A DNA stretch of 64,000 nucleotides from CANKBT01 sp038235705 (GTDB lineage: Bacteria > Actinomycetota > Actinomycetes > Mycobacteriales > SCTD01): positions 11,566-75,565 of the forward strand of contig JBBSTR010000005.1 of NCBI GenBank assembly GCA_038235705.1, given 5' to 3'. Positions 1 to 8,093 of this stretch are shown in pieces (positions within the stretch are counted from its first letter, which is position 1; the number at the start of each line of letters is the position of its first letter). Below the pieces are notes generated by a model. It did no database searches. It worked only from the letters and a program-made list of their open reading frames with translations, and had not been told where the DNA came from. Both the position numbers and the translations under genes were made by a program.

Positions 1-1368
1 AAGGCCGCCGACGGACCGCTGACCAAGGCGATGCAGATCGCCGACAAGCAGGACCGCGACGCCGCCAGCGACAAGGCCAAGGCCGACACGCTGGCCCAGC
101 TGGGCGCGCAGTTCGAGGGTCGCGAGAAGGAGCTGTCCGCAGCCTTCCGGGCGGTCACCAAGCAGGTCGTCCGCCGTCGCATCGTCCAGGACAAGATCCG
201 GATCGACGGCCGTGGCCTGGAGGACATCCGCCAGCTGGCGGCCGAGGTCGAGGTGCTCCCGCGGGTGCACGGCTCGGCCCTGTTCGAGCGCGGCGAGACC
301 CAGATCATGGGTGTCACCACGCTCAACATGCTGCGCATGGAGCAGATGGTCGACACGCTCAACCCGGAGAACCGCAAGCGCTACATGCACCACTACAACT
401 TCCCGCCGTACAGCACCGGCGAGACCGGTCGGGTCGGGTCGCCGAAGCGCCGCGAGATCGGGCACGGTGCGCTCGCCGAGCGGGCCCTTCTGCCGGTCCT
501 GCCGAGCCGTGAGTCGTTCCCGTACGCGATCCGCCAGGTCTCCGAGGCGCTCGGCTCCAACGGGTCGACCTCGATGGGTTCGGTCTGCGCCAGCACGATG
601 TCGCTGCTCAACGCCGGGGTGCCGCTGCGCGCGCCGGTCGCCGGCATCGCCATGGGCCTGGTCTACGAGGGCGGCGAGTACGCCACCCTGACCGACATCC
701 TCGGCGCCGAGGACGCGTTCGGCGACATGGACTTCAAGGTCGCCGGCACCCCGCAGTTCGTCACTGCGCTGCAGCTGGACACCAAGCTCGACGGCATCCC
801 GTCCTCGGTGCTCGCCGCCGCGCTCCAGCAGGCCCGGGTCGCCCGGCTCGCCATCCTTGACGTGATGAACGAGGCGATCGACGAGCCCGACGAGATGGCT
901 CCGACCGCGCCGCGCGTGCTGTCGGTCAAGATCCCGGTCGACAAGATCGGCGAGGTCATCGGCCCGAAGGGCAAGATGATCAACCAGATCCAGGCCGACA
1001 CGGGCGCCGACATCACCGTCGAGGACGACGGCACCATCTACATCGGTGCCGTCGACGGGCCTTCGGCGGAGGCGGCGCTGGCGACGATCAACATGATCGC
1101 CAACCCGACGATGCCGAAGATCGGCGAGCGGTTCCTCGGCACGGTCGTGAAGACCGCCGCCTTCGGCGCCTTCGTCAGCCTGACGCCGGGCAAGGACGGG
1201 CTCGTACACATCTCCAAGCTCGGCAACGGCAAGCGGGTGGGCAAGGTCGAGGACGTCGTCAACGTCGGCGACAAGCTCCAGGTCGAGATCACCGACATCG
1301 ACCAGCGCGGCAAGATCAGCCTCACCCCGGTCGAGAACGCGGGCGCTCCGACGCCGGCCGACGCCTGA
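1..1368 (+). CDS. pnp: Polyribonucleotide nucleotidyltransferase (PNPase), C-terminal part
   Basis: The frame is open from base 1, so the N-terminal part lies outside the window and about 455 residues remain. PNPase is a phosphorolytic 3'-to-5' exoribonuclease that also adds 3' tails. The fragment carries the second RNase PH domain, with the ED...GDMD active-site pattern at fragment codons 237-244. A KH domain follows, with GPKG at codons 321-324, and then an S1 RNA-binding domain over roughly codons 375-445. This is the complete C-terminal order for the family. The M16 peptidase gene follows 25 bp downstream, the usual actinobacterial pnp-pepR arrangement. No truncation is seen at the 3' end. 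Confidence 0.97.
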   Translation, partial: KAADGPLTKAMQIADKQDRDAASDKAKADTLAQLGAQFEGREKELSAAFRAVTKQVVRRRIVQDKIRIDGRGLEDIRQLAAEVEVLPRVHGSALFERGETQIMGVTTLNMLRMEQMVDTLNPENRKRYMHHYNFPPYSTGETGRVGSPKRREIGHGALAERALLPVLPSRESFPYAIRQVSEALGSNGSTSMGSVCASTMSLLNAGVPLRAPVAGIAMGLVYEGGEYATLTDILGAEDAFGDMDFKVAGTPQFVTALQLDTKLDGIPSSVLAAALQQARVARLAILDVMNEAIDEPDEMAPTAPRVLSVKIPVDKIGEVIGPKGKMINQIQADTGADITVEDDGTIYIGAVDGPSAEAALATINMIANPTMPKIGERFLGTVVKTAAFGAFVSLTPGKDGLVHISKLGNGKRVGKVEDVVNVGDKLQVEITDIDQRGKISLTPVENAGAPTPADA

Positions 1369-1393
1369 TCCTCTGAACGACACGCGCCCCAGC

Positions 1394-2680
1394 ATGCAGG
1401 CAGCCCCCTCGGACGGCGCCGTCCTCTCCAGGACGGTGCTGCCGGGGGGGCTGCGTGTCGTCTCCGAGTCGATCCCCGGCGCCCGGTCGGTCGCCTTCGG
1501 GATCTGGGTCGGGGTCGGCTCCCGGGACGAGAGCCCGGAGCTGGCGGGCAGCTCGCACTACCTGGAGCACCTGCTGTTCAAGGGCACGCACAGGCGCTCG
1601 GCGCTGGAGATCTCCAGCGCGATCGAGGCGGTCGGCGGGGAGAGCAACGCCTTCACCGACAAGGAGTACACGTGCTTCTACGCCCGGGTGCTCTCCGGCG
1701 ACCTGTCGCTGGCGGTCGACGTGACGTGCGACATGCTCACCGACTCGTTGCTGCGTGCCAAGGACGTCGAGTCCGAGCGCGAGGTCGTGCTCGAGGAGAT
1801 CGCGATGCGCGACGACGACCCGGGCGACGTGGTGCACGAGCTGTTCGCCGAGGCGCTCTACGGCGCTCACCCGCTGGGGCGCCCGATCATCGGCTCGGTC
1901 GCGAGCGTCGAGGGCCTCACGCGCGACGGCATCCACGGGTTCTGGCGGGAGCGTTACACGCCGTCCTCCATGGTCGTGTCCGCGGCCGGTGGGTTGGACC
2001 ACGAGACGCTCCTACGACAGGTGCAGGTCGCGTTCGGCAGCCTGGACGCGTCGGTGGTCCCGACCCCGCGACGGCTGGCCGACGACGGGCCCGCCGGGTT
2101 GTCGCAGGTGGTCGCGCAGCGCAGAAGGACCGAGCAGGCGCACGTCGTGCTCGGCACCACCGGTCTCGCCCGCGACGACGAACGTCGCTGGGCGCTGGCC
2201 GTGCTCAACGGCGGGCTCGGCGGTGGGATGAGCAGCCGGCTGTTCCAGACCATCCGCGAAGAGCGGGGGCTGGCCTACAGCGTGTTCTCCTACGCCTCCT
2301 CGGGCGCGGACACCGGTCAGCTCGGGGTCTATGCCGGCTGCGCACCCAAGAAGCTGGGACAGGTGCTGGAGCTGGTCCGCGACGAGCTGGCGCTGGCCGC
2401 CGAGAAGGGGCTGACCGACGAGGAGGTCACCCGCGCCAAGGGCCAGCTGCGCGGGGAGACCGTTCTGGGGCTGGAGGACACCGGGTCGCGGATGAGCCGG
2501 GTCGGCAAGGCTGAGCTGGTCTCGCGAGACCTGCTGACCGTCGACGAGGTGCTGGCCCGGATCGACGCCGTCACCCCGGACGACGTACGCGCGGTGGCGG
2601 CCGACGTGCTCACCCGGCCGCTGGCGCTCGGCGCCGTCGGTCCGCTGGGCACGACCGACCTGGACGCGGCGATCGCCTGA
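1394..2680 (+). CDS. pepR: M16 family zinc metallopeptidase (PepR-like)
   Basis: A 428-residue protein of the processing-peptidase-like M16B family, of normal length. The inverted zinc motif HxxEH is HYLEH at residues 55-59, and a conserved downstream glutamate lies in the segment around residue 135 (VLEEIAMRDDD). The C-terminal half is the non-catalytic M16 repeat. The ATG at 1394 fits the start of the fold; no strong ribosome site or promoter lies directly before it, and it is probably cotranscribed with pnp 25 bp upstream. The family degrades peptides in the cytoplasm; its natural substrate in actinobacteria is not well defined. Confidence 0.93.
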   Translation: MQAAPSDGAVLSRTVLPGGLRVVSESIPGARSVAFGIWVGVGSRDESPELAGSSHYLEHLLFKGTHRRSALEISSAIEAVGGESNAFTDKEYTCFYARVLSGDLSLAVDVTCDMLTDSLLRAKDVESEREVVLEEIAMRDDDPGDVVHELFAEALYGAHPLGRPIIGSVASVEGLTRDGIHGFWRERYTPSSMVVSAAGGLDHETLLRQVQVAFGSLDASVVPTPRRLADDGPAGLSQVVAQRRRTEQAHVVLGTTGLARDDERRWALAVLNGGLGGGMSSRLFQTIREERGLAYSVFSYASSGADTGQLGVYAGCAPKKLGQVLELVRDELALAAEKGLTDEEVTRAKGQLRGETVLGLEDTGSRMSRVGKAELVSRDLLTVDEVLARIDAVTPDDVRAVAADVLTRPLALGAVGPLGTTDLDAAIA

Positions 2681-2751
2681 GGGTTCGAGCCGCCGGGGTC
2701 GGACCGCCTTGCGATCTGTGCACCCGTGGGGCCCGGCGTCGGGCTCTGCAC

Positions 2752-2913
2752 GTGCACGGTTGTCGTGAGGCGGGCAGCGAGGTCGTGCTCACGGTCCTGC
2801 CGCAGCCAGGGCAGAGCGTCGCCGAGGTCGACGAGGACGTTCGCATCGTGGAGGCGGACCTCGGCAGGCTCGCGGCCCTGGTCGAGGCAGTTCCTGGCAG
2901 TCTGGACGCATGA
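2752..2913 (+). CDS. Possible small protein between pepR and dapB
   Basis: A 53-codon frame starting at GTG 2752 and ending in TGA 2913, overlapping the dapB ATG by four bases (ATGA), the coupling used by many real genes here. Its composition looks coding (EVVLTVLPQPGQS, then acidic helical sequence). The frame is open upstream to 2515 but has no ATG, GTG or TTG before 2752. The upstream open part would add CDLC and HVHGC, reminiscent of a zinc ribbon, but no start codon supports that extension. No Shine-Dalgarno precedes 2752. It could equally be noncoding spacer. Confidence 0.35.
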   Translation: MHGCREAGSEVVLTVLPQPGQSVAEVDEDVRIVEADLGRLAALVEAVPGSLDA

Positions 2914-3644
2914 CACGTGTAGCTGTGCTGGGGTCTCGGGGGCGGATGGGCGGCGAGGTGGTGAAAGCCGTCGAGGCCGCCGAGGACCTCGAGCTGGTCG
3001 CCGCGCTCGACGACGGCGACCCGCGAGAGCTGGCCGGCGCCGAGGTGGCTGTCGACTTCACCCACCCGGACGCCGTGATGGACAACCTGGCGGCGTGCGT
3101 CGAGGCGGGTGTGCACGCGGTCGTCGGCACCACCGGCTTCGACGAGGGTCGCCTGTCGACGGTGCGGGGCTGGTTGGGGGAGCAGCCACGAACCGGTGTG
3201 CTGGTCGCCCCGAACTTCGGGATCGCTGCTGTGCTCATGATGCGCTTCGCCGCCCAGGCTGCCCGGTTCTTCGACTCGGTCGAGATCGTCGAGCTGCACC
3301 ACCCCGGCAAGGCGGACGCACCCTCGGGCACTGCCCGACGTACGGCCGAGCTGGTCGCCCACGCTCGCCGCGAGGCGGGCCTCGGACCGATGCCGGACGC
3401 GACCAGCCAGCAGCTGCCAGGTGCGCGCGGCGCGGACGTCGACGGCGTACGGGTGCACGCCGTCCGGCTCGCCGGACTGGTCGCGCACCAGGAGGTGCTG
3501 CTCGGCGGCTCGGGGGAGACGCTGACGCTGCGGCACGACTCCTACGACCGGGCCTCCTTCATGCCCGGCGTGCTGCTCGGGATCCGCGGGATCGCGACGC
3601 GTCCGGGGCTGACCGTCGGCCTGGACGAGCTGCTCGAGCTGTGA
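2910..3644 (+). CDS. dapB: 4-hydroxy-tetrahydrodipicolinate reductase
   Basis: A 244-residue enzyme of the diaminopimelate/lysine pathway that reduces the DapA product with NAD(P)H. The N-terminal Rossmann fold carries a GSRGRMG dinucleotide motif at residues 8-14. The family signature ELHHPGKADAPSGTA is present, with H130 and K134 matching the catalytic His and Lys of E. coli DapB (H159, K163). Length is normal. The ATG overlaps the end of a possible small upstream frame. dapA lies 13 kb downstream at 15906, so the two consecutive pathway enzymes share the region but not an operon. Confidence 0.96.
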   Translation: MTRVAVLGSRGRMGGEVVKAVEAAEDLELVAALDDGDPRELAGAEVAVDFTHPDAVMDNLAACVEAGVHAVVGTTGFDEGRLSTVRGWLGEQPRTGVLVAPNFGIAAVLMMRFAAQAARFFDSVEIVELHHPGKADAPSGTARRTAELVAHARREAGLGPMPDATSQQLPGARGADVDGVRVHAVRLAGLVAHQEVLLGGSGETLTLRHDSYDRASFMPGVLLGIRGIATRPGLTVGLDELLEL

Positions 3645-3654
3645 GCGCGGACTC

Positions 3655-4122
3655 GTGAAGATGAAGGCGCGGACCTCGGCCGGTCTGGTCATCGCCGTCG
3701 TCGGGATCCTCGCGGCCTACCTGAGCGTCCGCGCCGTCGCGCTGATCGCGACCGGCCAGCTCAAGGGAGTCGGGCTCGGCATCGGTGTGCTGATGCTCGT
3801 GGTCGTCGGGGTCGCGCTGCTGGTCGGCGAGGTGCAGTTCGGGAGGGCGACCGAACGGCTCGGGCGTCGGCTCGAGCAGGAGGACCGGCTGCCCGCGATC
3901 CCGCCGGAGGCGGACCGGCTGCCGAGCGGACGGCTGACCCGCGACGCGGCCGACGCGCTGTTCGTCGAGCGAGAGACAGACGTGCACGCCGCGCCGGAGG
4001 ACTGGCGAGCCTGGTTCGCCCTCGCCACGGCGTACGGCGATGCCCGTGACCCGGCCCGGGGACGCAAGGCGATGCGCAAGGCGATCGGCTTCGAACGGTC
4101 AGAACGCGCCGACCGAGGGTGA
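3655..4122 (+). CDS. Small membrane protein with TPR-like C-terminus
   Basis: 155 residues. Two hydrophobic segments near residues 8-32 and 38-58 should span the membrane. A charged stretch follows, then a helical C-terminus around residues 115-150 (WRAWFALATAYGDARDPARGRKA) resembling a single tetratricopeptide unit. The chosen start is GTG 3655, with an alternative ATG two codons later. It starts 11 bp after dapB and its stop overlaps the next gene (GTGA at 4119), so it is probably part of the dapB transcript. I recall similar unnamed membrane proteins beside dapB in other actinobacteria. Function unknown. Confidence 0.85.
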   Translation: MKMKARTSAGLVIAVVGILAAYLSVRAVALIATGQLKGVGLGIGVLMLVVVGVALLVGEVQFGRATERLGRRLEQEDRLPAIPPEADRLPSGRLTRDAADALFVERETDVHAAPEDWRAWFALATAYGDARDPARGRKAMRKAIGFERSERADRG

Positions 4123-4760
4123 CGCCGCGGCGGCGGCTCGCGCTGCTAGCGGTGGTCGTGACCGCGACGCCGCTCGTGCTGGCCCTGACCGGTGTCGTCT
4201 CGGCGTCCGGGCTGCGCGCCGTCGTCGAGCGCACCGGGCCGGCTGCCCCGCTCGCCTACGTCCTGCTGGGGACGCTTCTCGGGGTCCTGCTCGCGCCCGG
4301 TCCGGTGCTGGCCGCGACCAGCGGGCTGCTGTTCGGTCCTTTCACCGGCACCGTGGTCACGGTCACCTCGGCCACGCTGACCGCCGTGATCACCTGTCTG
4401 CTCGGACGACGGGCCGGACGGGCCGGCGCGACAGAGGTGCTGGGCGCACGGGCCGCTGCGGTCGCGCGACTGGTGAAGCGTGACGGCACCGTCGTCGTGA
4501 TCGTGCAGCGGCTGGCGCCCGGGGTGCCCGACGGGCCGGTCAGCTACGCCTTCGGCGCGCTGGGGGTGCGCGTCCGTCAGATCGCCGTGGGCACCGTGGT
4601 CGGCACCCTGCCGCGAGCATTCTCCTACACAGCCATCGGCGCGTCGCTCCAGGACCCGACGTCGCCGCTCGCGGTCGCCGGACTGGTCGGCGTCGTGGTC
4701 ACGTCGGTGCTGGGCGCGGTGCTCGTACGACGCCTCTGGACGCGAGCGCGGACGAGCTGA
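4119..4760 (+). CDS. TVP38/TMEM64 (VTT-domain) family membrane protein
   Basis: A 213-residue polytopic membrane protein. Hydrophobic segments lie near residues 8-28, 45-70, 78-95, 145-165 and 183-205. The central segment APGPVLAATSGLLFGP with the later GTLPRAFSYTAIG matches the VTT (SNARE-associated) domain of the DedA/TVP38 superfamily. Some members scramble or flip lipids, but the substrate of this branch is unknown. The GTG start overlaps the preceding stop by four bases, indicating translational coupling. It ends 7 bp from the convergent map gene, with no obvious hairpin between them. Confidence 0.88.
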   Translation: MTPRRRLALLAVVVTATPLVLALTGVVSASGLRAVVERTGPAAPLAYVLLGTLLGVLLAPGPVLAATSGLLFGPFTGTVVTVTSATLTAVITCLLGRRAGRAGATEVLGARAAAVARLVKRDGTVVVIVQRLAPGVPDGPVSYAFGALGVRVRQIAVGTVVGTLPRAFSYTAIGASLQDPTSPLAVAGLVGVVVTSVLGAVLVRRLWTRARTS

Positions 4761-4767
4761 GCCCCGC

Positions 4768-5571
4768 TCAGCGGACGGTCAGGGTCTGCGGTCCGTCGTC
4801 GGTGACGGCGACGGTGTGCTCGACATGGGCGGCGCGACGCTTGTCGGTGGTCACGATGGTCCACCCGTCCTTCGTGGTGCGCCATCCGCTGCCGCCCGAG
4901 AGGAGCATCGGCTCGATCGCGATCGTGTTTCCTGCCTGCAGAACGATCTTCTCGGCTCCGGCCTGAGGCTCGTTGGGGACGAACGGCCACTCGTGCATGG
5001 CCCTGCCGATGCCGTGACCCCCGTGGTCGGGAAGGTGGGCGTAGCCGTGATAGCGGGCGACCGCGTCGACGGCGACCGCGATGTCGGCCAGCGTGGCCCC
5101 CGGGACGGCTGCGGCGACCCCCGCGGCGAGCGCCTCCTCGGTGGCGGCGACCAGGCGACGGTCCCCGTCGCGGGCGGCTCCCGCAGGGCCGATCGGGATC
5201 GTGACGGCGGCGTCGCCGTTCCAGCCGTCGACGATCGCACCGCAGTCCACGCTCAGCAGGTCCCCGTCCTTCAGACGGCGCCCGGTCGGACGACCGTGCA
5301 CGACGGCCTCGTTGGGCGACAGGCACAGCACGCCGTTGAACGGGGTCGGTGCCCAGCTCGGGGCGTAGCCGAGGAACGACGGCAGCGCACCGGCCTCGTG
5401 GATCGCCGTCTTGGCGAGGTCGTCGAGGTCGCGGAGGCGCACCCCGGGCTGGGCTGCCTGGGAGACCGCGGCCAGGGTCGTCGCGACCACCCGGCCCGCC
5501 TCCCGCATCGCGTCCAGCTCGGCGGCCGTGCGGACGGGGAGCCGCTTCGTGGCCGACCTGGTGGCGAACAT
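4768..5571 (-). CDS. map: Methionine aminopeptidase, type I
   Basis: A 267-residue cytosolic metalloenzyme that removes the initiator methionine. The pita-bread fold is recognised from SVDCG...DGWNGDAA (the two metal-binding Asp), GHGIGRAMHE (metal His) and the later metal-binding Glu in AIEPM. The frame is open to 5637, but ATG 5571 is preferred because a TACTGT hexamer sits exactly 7 bases before it, predicting a leaderless message, and because homology begins near there. It is divergent from a small XRE regulator; the two starts are only 55 bp apart and share a repeat-containing control region. Confidence 0.95.
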   Translation of the reverse strand: MFATRSATKRLPVRTAAELDAMREAGRVVATTLAAVSQAAQPGVRLRDLDDLAKTAIHEAGALPSFLGYAPSWAPTPFNGVLCLSPNEAVVHGRPTGRRLKDGDLLSVDCGAIVDGWNGDAAVTIPIGPAGAARDGDRRLVAATEEALAAGVAAAVPGATLADIAVAVDAVARYHGYAHLPDHGGHGIGRAMHEWPFVPNEPQAGAEKIVLQAGNTIAIEPMLLSGGSGWRTTKDGWTIVTTDKRRAAHVEHTVAVTDDGPQTLTVR

Positions 5572-5578
5572 GAGGCTG

Positions 5579-5584
5579 ACAGTA
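5579..5584 (-). promoter_or_regulatory. Predicted leaderless -10 element of map
   Basis: TACTGT on the minus strand, followed by a 7-base spacer and then the map ATG at 5571. This matches the actinobacterial TANNNT -10 with a transcript starting at or next to the start codon; no Shine-Dalgarno is visible. Confidence 0.6.
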
Positions 5585-5588
5585 CAAC

Positions 5589-5609
5589 TATCCCGGCATA
5601 GGTATCCCG
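5589..5609 (+). promoter_or_regulatory. Direct repeat between map and the XRE gene, possible operator
   Basis: Two exact copies of TATCCCG start at 5589 and 5603, 14 bp apart, inside the 55-bp divergent promoter region. They lie between the two predicted -10 hexamers, where a bound regulator would affect both promoters. The neighbouring XRE protein is the obvious candidate ligand, which is inference. Confidence 0.4.
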
Positions 5610-5614
5610 CGCGG

Positions 5615-5620
5615 TACGGT
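5615..5620 (+). promoter_or_regulatory. Predicted leaderless -10 element of the XRE gene
   Basis: TACGGT followed by a 6-base spacer and the GTG start at 5627, with no ribosome-binding site. Same geometry as the other leaderless promoters in this window. Confidence 0.6.
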
Positions 5621-5626
5621 CCTGAC

Positions 5627-5902
5627 GTGGTCCGCATCCCGCTGAGCTCCTACGAGAAGGATCGCGGCATCGCGCTCGGCGCCCTGCTCCGCGACGCCCG
5701 TGGCAACCGGAGCGTCCGGGAGATCGCCACCGGTGCCGGCCTGGCGGAGGAGACGCTGCGGAAGATCGAGCGAGGGGCCGTGCCCACCCCGAGCCTGTTC
5801 ACGATCGCCGCCCTCACCGGCGTGCTGGGGCTCGAGCTCGGCCACCTTGTGCGCGACACCCACGAACGCGTCGTCCCTGCTCTGCACCACAGCGGGACGT
5901 GA
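5627..5902 (+). CDS. XRE-family helix-turn-helix regulator
   Basis: A 91-residue DNA-binding protein that is almost entirely one HTH_XRE (lambda-repressor-like) domain. The region around residues 22-70 contains NRSVREIATGAGLAEETLRKIERG, including the recognition helix. GTG 5627 is chosen because a TACGGT hexamer lies 6 bases upstream and the fold begins just after. It is divergent from map, a pairing I recall from several actinobacteria. The TATCCCG direct repeats in the shared promoter region suggest autoregulation or control of map. The next gene overlaps its stop, so they are likely cotranscribed. Confidence 0.88.
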   Translation: MVRIPLSSYEKDRGIALGALLRDARGNRSVREIATGAGLAEETLRKIERGAVPTPSLFTIAALTGVLGLELGHLVRDTHERVVPALHHSGT

Positions 5903-6648
5903 CCCGCCCCCGCCTCGTGCACCTCGCCGTGCTGGTCGCGGTCGTGCTGGTGGCGGCTGCCTGCGGCCGGTCGACCCTCACGACCGCGGACCCGTCGCCG
6001 CTGGGGCAGCGAGCGGCGCCCTCATCACCGGCGGCGAGCTCCGTCACGCCGACCCCCGTCGGACGCAGCCCCGTCGCGACCCCGGTGGGGTCCACCCCGT
6101 CACCCGTCCCGACCGTCCCGCCGGTGAGTGCCGGCCGCTCGGAGCAGGGACGGTTCACGGCCCAGCTTCCCGGCGCACTGGTCGGCTACCAGTACGTCAA
6201 CCGCACCCGCAACGACTGCGCCCAGGCGGCTGTCGCCACAGCGCGGACGATGGTCGGCGACTGGGTCGCGCCGCCGGGTGGTCCGGACCGGCAGGCTCAG
6301 CTGCAGGCCGAAGCCCCGCCGGACGTCGCCGGCGGTGTCTGGGGCTCGAGCCCGAGGCTCGTCCAGCAGATGCTGGGTTCCACCCGTACGGTGGCCGGGT
6401 TCGAGGGCCTTCGCGCGGCTCTGAGCAAAGGTCTGCCGGTCGTCGTGCTGCTGGACCTGGGCCCGCTGGGACGGGGGAGCGGGGCGCACTGGACCGTCGT
6501 CACGGGACTGTCGGCCGAGTCCGTGCAGGTGACCAACCTCGGCGGCGGCCTCGTCGAACGGGCAGCGTTCGCAAGAGCCTGGCGCGGGCTCGTCCCGAGC
6601 GTCGCCGGGATGGCGTCGAGAGGACTGCTGACCGCCGCCAGGGGATGA
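5899..6648 (+). CDS. Secreted lipoprotein with C39-like (papain-fold) peptidase domain
   Basis: 249 residues. The N-terminus is a signal peptide ending at the lipobox-like VAAAC (C22), followed by a long Ser/Pro/Thr-rich linker to about residue 85 typical of surface lipoproteins. The C-terminal domain has NDCAQAA with C107 in the position of a catalytic cysteine and HW at H197, followed by a Gly-rich segment with Asn. This pattern fits peptidase_C39_2-like proteins. The GTG start overlaps the XRE stop. Activity is inferred from the fold; it may instead be an inactive binding domain. Confidence 0.75.
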   Translation: MTRPRLVHLAVLVAVVLVAAACGRSTLTTADPSPLGQRAAPSSPAASSVTPTPVGRSPVATPVGSTPSPVPTVPPVSAGRSEQGRFTAQLPGALVGYQYVNRTRNDCAQAAVATARTMVGDWVAPPGGPDRQAQLQAEAPPDVAGGVWGSSPRLVQQMLGSTRTVAGFEGLRAALSKGLPVVVLLDLGPLGRGSGAHWTVVTGLSAESVQVTNLGGGLVERAAFARAWRGLVPSVAGMASRGLLTAARG

Positions 6649-6676
6649 CCATGAGGCCTTGTTCACCGGGACCTGA

Positions 6677-6682
6677 CACAGT
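6677..6682 (+). promoter_or_regulatory. Predicted leaderless -10 element of the ParA-like gene
   Basis: CACAGT, one base off TANNNT, 7 bases before ATG 6690. The same hexamer and spacing precede the oxidoreductase gene at 28469, which supports a shared promoter type. Confidence 0.45.
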
Positions 6683-6689
6683 GCACGCC

Positions 6690-7445
6690 ATGCGTGTCGT
6701 GGCGGTCTACAACATCAAGGGCGGGGTCGGCAAGACCAGCGCTGCGGTCAACCTGGCGGCCCTGTCGGCCGGGCTCGGACGGCGTACGGCGCTGTGGGAC
6801 CTCGACCCGCAGGGCGCTGCGACGTTCCTGCTGCGCGGCAAGCCGAAGGTCAAGGGCGGGACAGCCGCACTGCTGTCGGGCAAGCGGGAGCTGGACGACG
6901 TCGTACGCCAGACCGACGTCCCGGGTCTGGACCTCATCCCGGCCGACTTCACCTACCGCGACCTTGACATCGGCATGGCGGACGCGAAGAAGCCGACCCG
7001 TCAGCTGGCGCGGCTCATCAAGCCGCTGCGGGACGCGTACGACCTCTTGCTGCTCGACTGCCCGCCCAGCATCTCGCTGCTCAGCGAGAACGTGTTCGAG
7101 GCCGCCGAGCTGCTGCTGGTCCCGATGATCCCGACGACGCTGAGCCAGCGCACCCTGGACCAGCTGACCGCGTTCCTGGAGCAGACCGACGGACGAGTGC
7201 CGACGGTGCGGGCGTTCTTCTCGATGGTCGACGGGCGCAAGGGCCTGCACGCCGAGGTGATGACGGCGATGCGCGCTTCCGACGACCGCATCCTGCCCAC
7301 GGTCATCCCGTCGACGAGCAGCGTCGAGCGCATGGGGCTGGGGCAGCTGCCCGTCGTGCTGTCCGAGCCTCGCGGCCGTGGGGCGGTGGCGTTCCGCGCC
7401 CTGTGGGGTGACGTGCAGACCGAGCTGGGACAGCTGTCCGCCTAG
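6690..7445 (+). CDS. Orphan ParA/MinD-family ATPase
   Basis: 251 residues. The deviant Walker A motif KGGVGKT lies at residues 10-16 after the typical VVAVYNIKGG strand. The switch region DLDPQG and the Walker B-like LLLLDCPPS are also present, so the ATPase should be intact. ParA ATPases position DNA or protein complexes by ATP-driven dimerisation. No parB gene or obvious parS site is nearby, so it is an orphan whose cargo is unknown. The ATG is preferred over the upstream open frame because homology starts there and a CACAGT hexamer lies 7 bases before it. Its stop abuts the convergent DUF2461 gene with no spacer. Confidence 0.9.
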   Translation: MRVVAVYNIKGGVGKTSAAVNLAALSAGLGRRTALWDLDPQGAATFLLRGKPKVKGGTAALLSGKRELDDVVRQTDVPGLDLIPADFTYRDLDIGMADAKKPTRQLARLIKPLRDAYDLLLLDCPPSISLLSENVFEAAELLLVPMIPTTLSQRTLDQLTAFLEQTDGRVPTVRAFFSMVDGRKGLHAEVMTAMRASDDRILPTVIPSTSSVERMGLGQLPVVLSEPRGRGAVAFRALWGDVQTELGQLSA

Positions 7446-8093
7446 TCAGTGCTGGACGAGATCCTGGTGCGGGCCGACGTGCTGGCCGAGCCAGGTGTTG
7501 AGCGGGCCGAGCGCGCGCCAGGCGCTCCGCACCCGGTCCAGGACCTCGTCACCGTGCAGCCAGTCGCCCGGCTCGTGCCGGACCGATGCGGTGAGGGACT
7601 TGAGGGTGAGCAGGTCGGCGCGAGCGTGATCGCCGCCGAACTCCTTGGGCACTCGCTTGAGCCGCTCGCCGCCGGGCTCCAGACCGTCCTTCACGAGCTT
7701 GCTGAGGATCTTCGCGAGGCCTGTGCCTGACCGATCCTCGGCGATCGCCGCCCGGAGCCGTCGTGCCTGGTCGGTCGCCAGCTGCCACGCGCCCCCGGCG
7801 AGGAACAGACCGTCGGCAGACAGCTGCACGTACAGGGCGCCGCTGTCCCGGTCCTCGACCGCCGCAGCGGCCGCGGTCTTGTAGGGGGTCTTGTCCTTGC
7901 TGAACCGCACGTCTCGGTAGGGCCGGAAGAACTTGGCCGCCCCGAACTCCGGCTCGAGGGCTGCGAGCAGCGCCTGCATCGGCGTCTTGACGCACTCCTC
8001 GTACGCAGGGCGATGGTCGTTCCAGTAGGTCTTGCTGTTGTCGGCCTCCAGGCCCTCGTAGAAGATCAGCGCCTGCTCGGGAAAGCCGATCAT
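7446..8093 (-). CDS. DUF2461 family protein
   Basis: 215 residues matching the DUF2461 (TIGR02453) family. Signatures include the NSKTYWNDHRPAYEE region, FRPYRDVRFSKDKTPYKT and a later GGAWQL segment. The family is widespread and without established biochemical function. ATG 8093 overlaps the stop of the upstream GNAT gene (ATGA), so the two are translationally coupled and probably form one transcript. An in-frame extension to 8120 would overlap the GNAT gene and is not supported. Confidence 0.9.
   Translation of the reverse strand: MIGFPEQALIFYEGLEADNSKTYWNDHRPAYEECVKTPMQALLAALEPEFGAAKFFRPYRDVRFSKDKTPYKTAAAAAVEDRDSGALYVQLSADGLFLAGGAWQLATDQARRLRAAIAEDRSGTGLAKILSKLVKDGLEPGGERLKRVPKEFGGDHARADLLTLKSLTASVRHEPGDWLHGDEVLDRVRSAWRALGPLNTWLGQHVGPHQDLVQH

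Noticed and set aside
6690..7445. A plasmid-type parA-parB partition locus
   Set aside because: Only a ParA-like ATPase is present; there is no parB or parS, and the flanks are chromosomal housekeeping genes.
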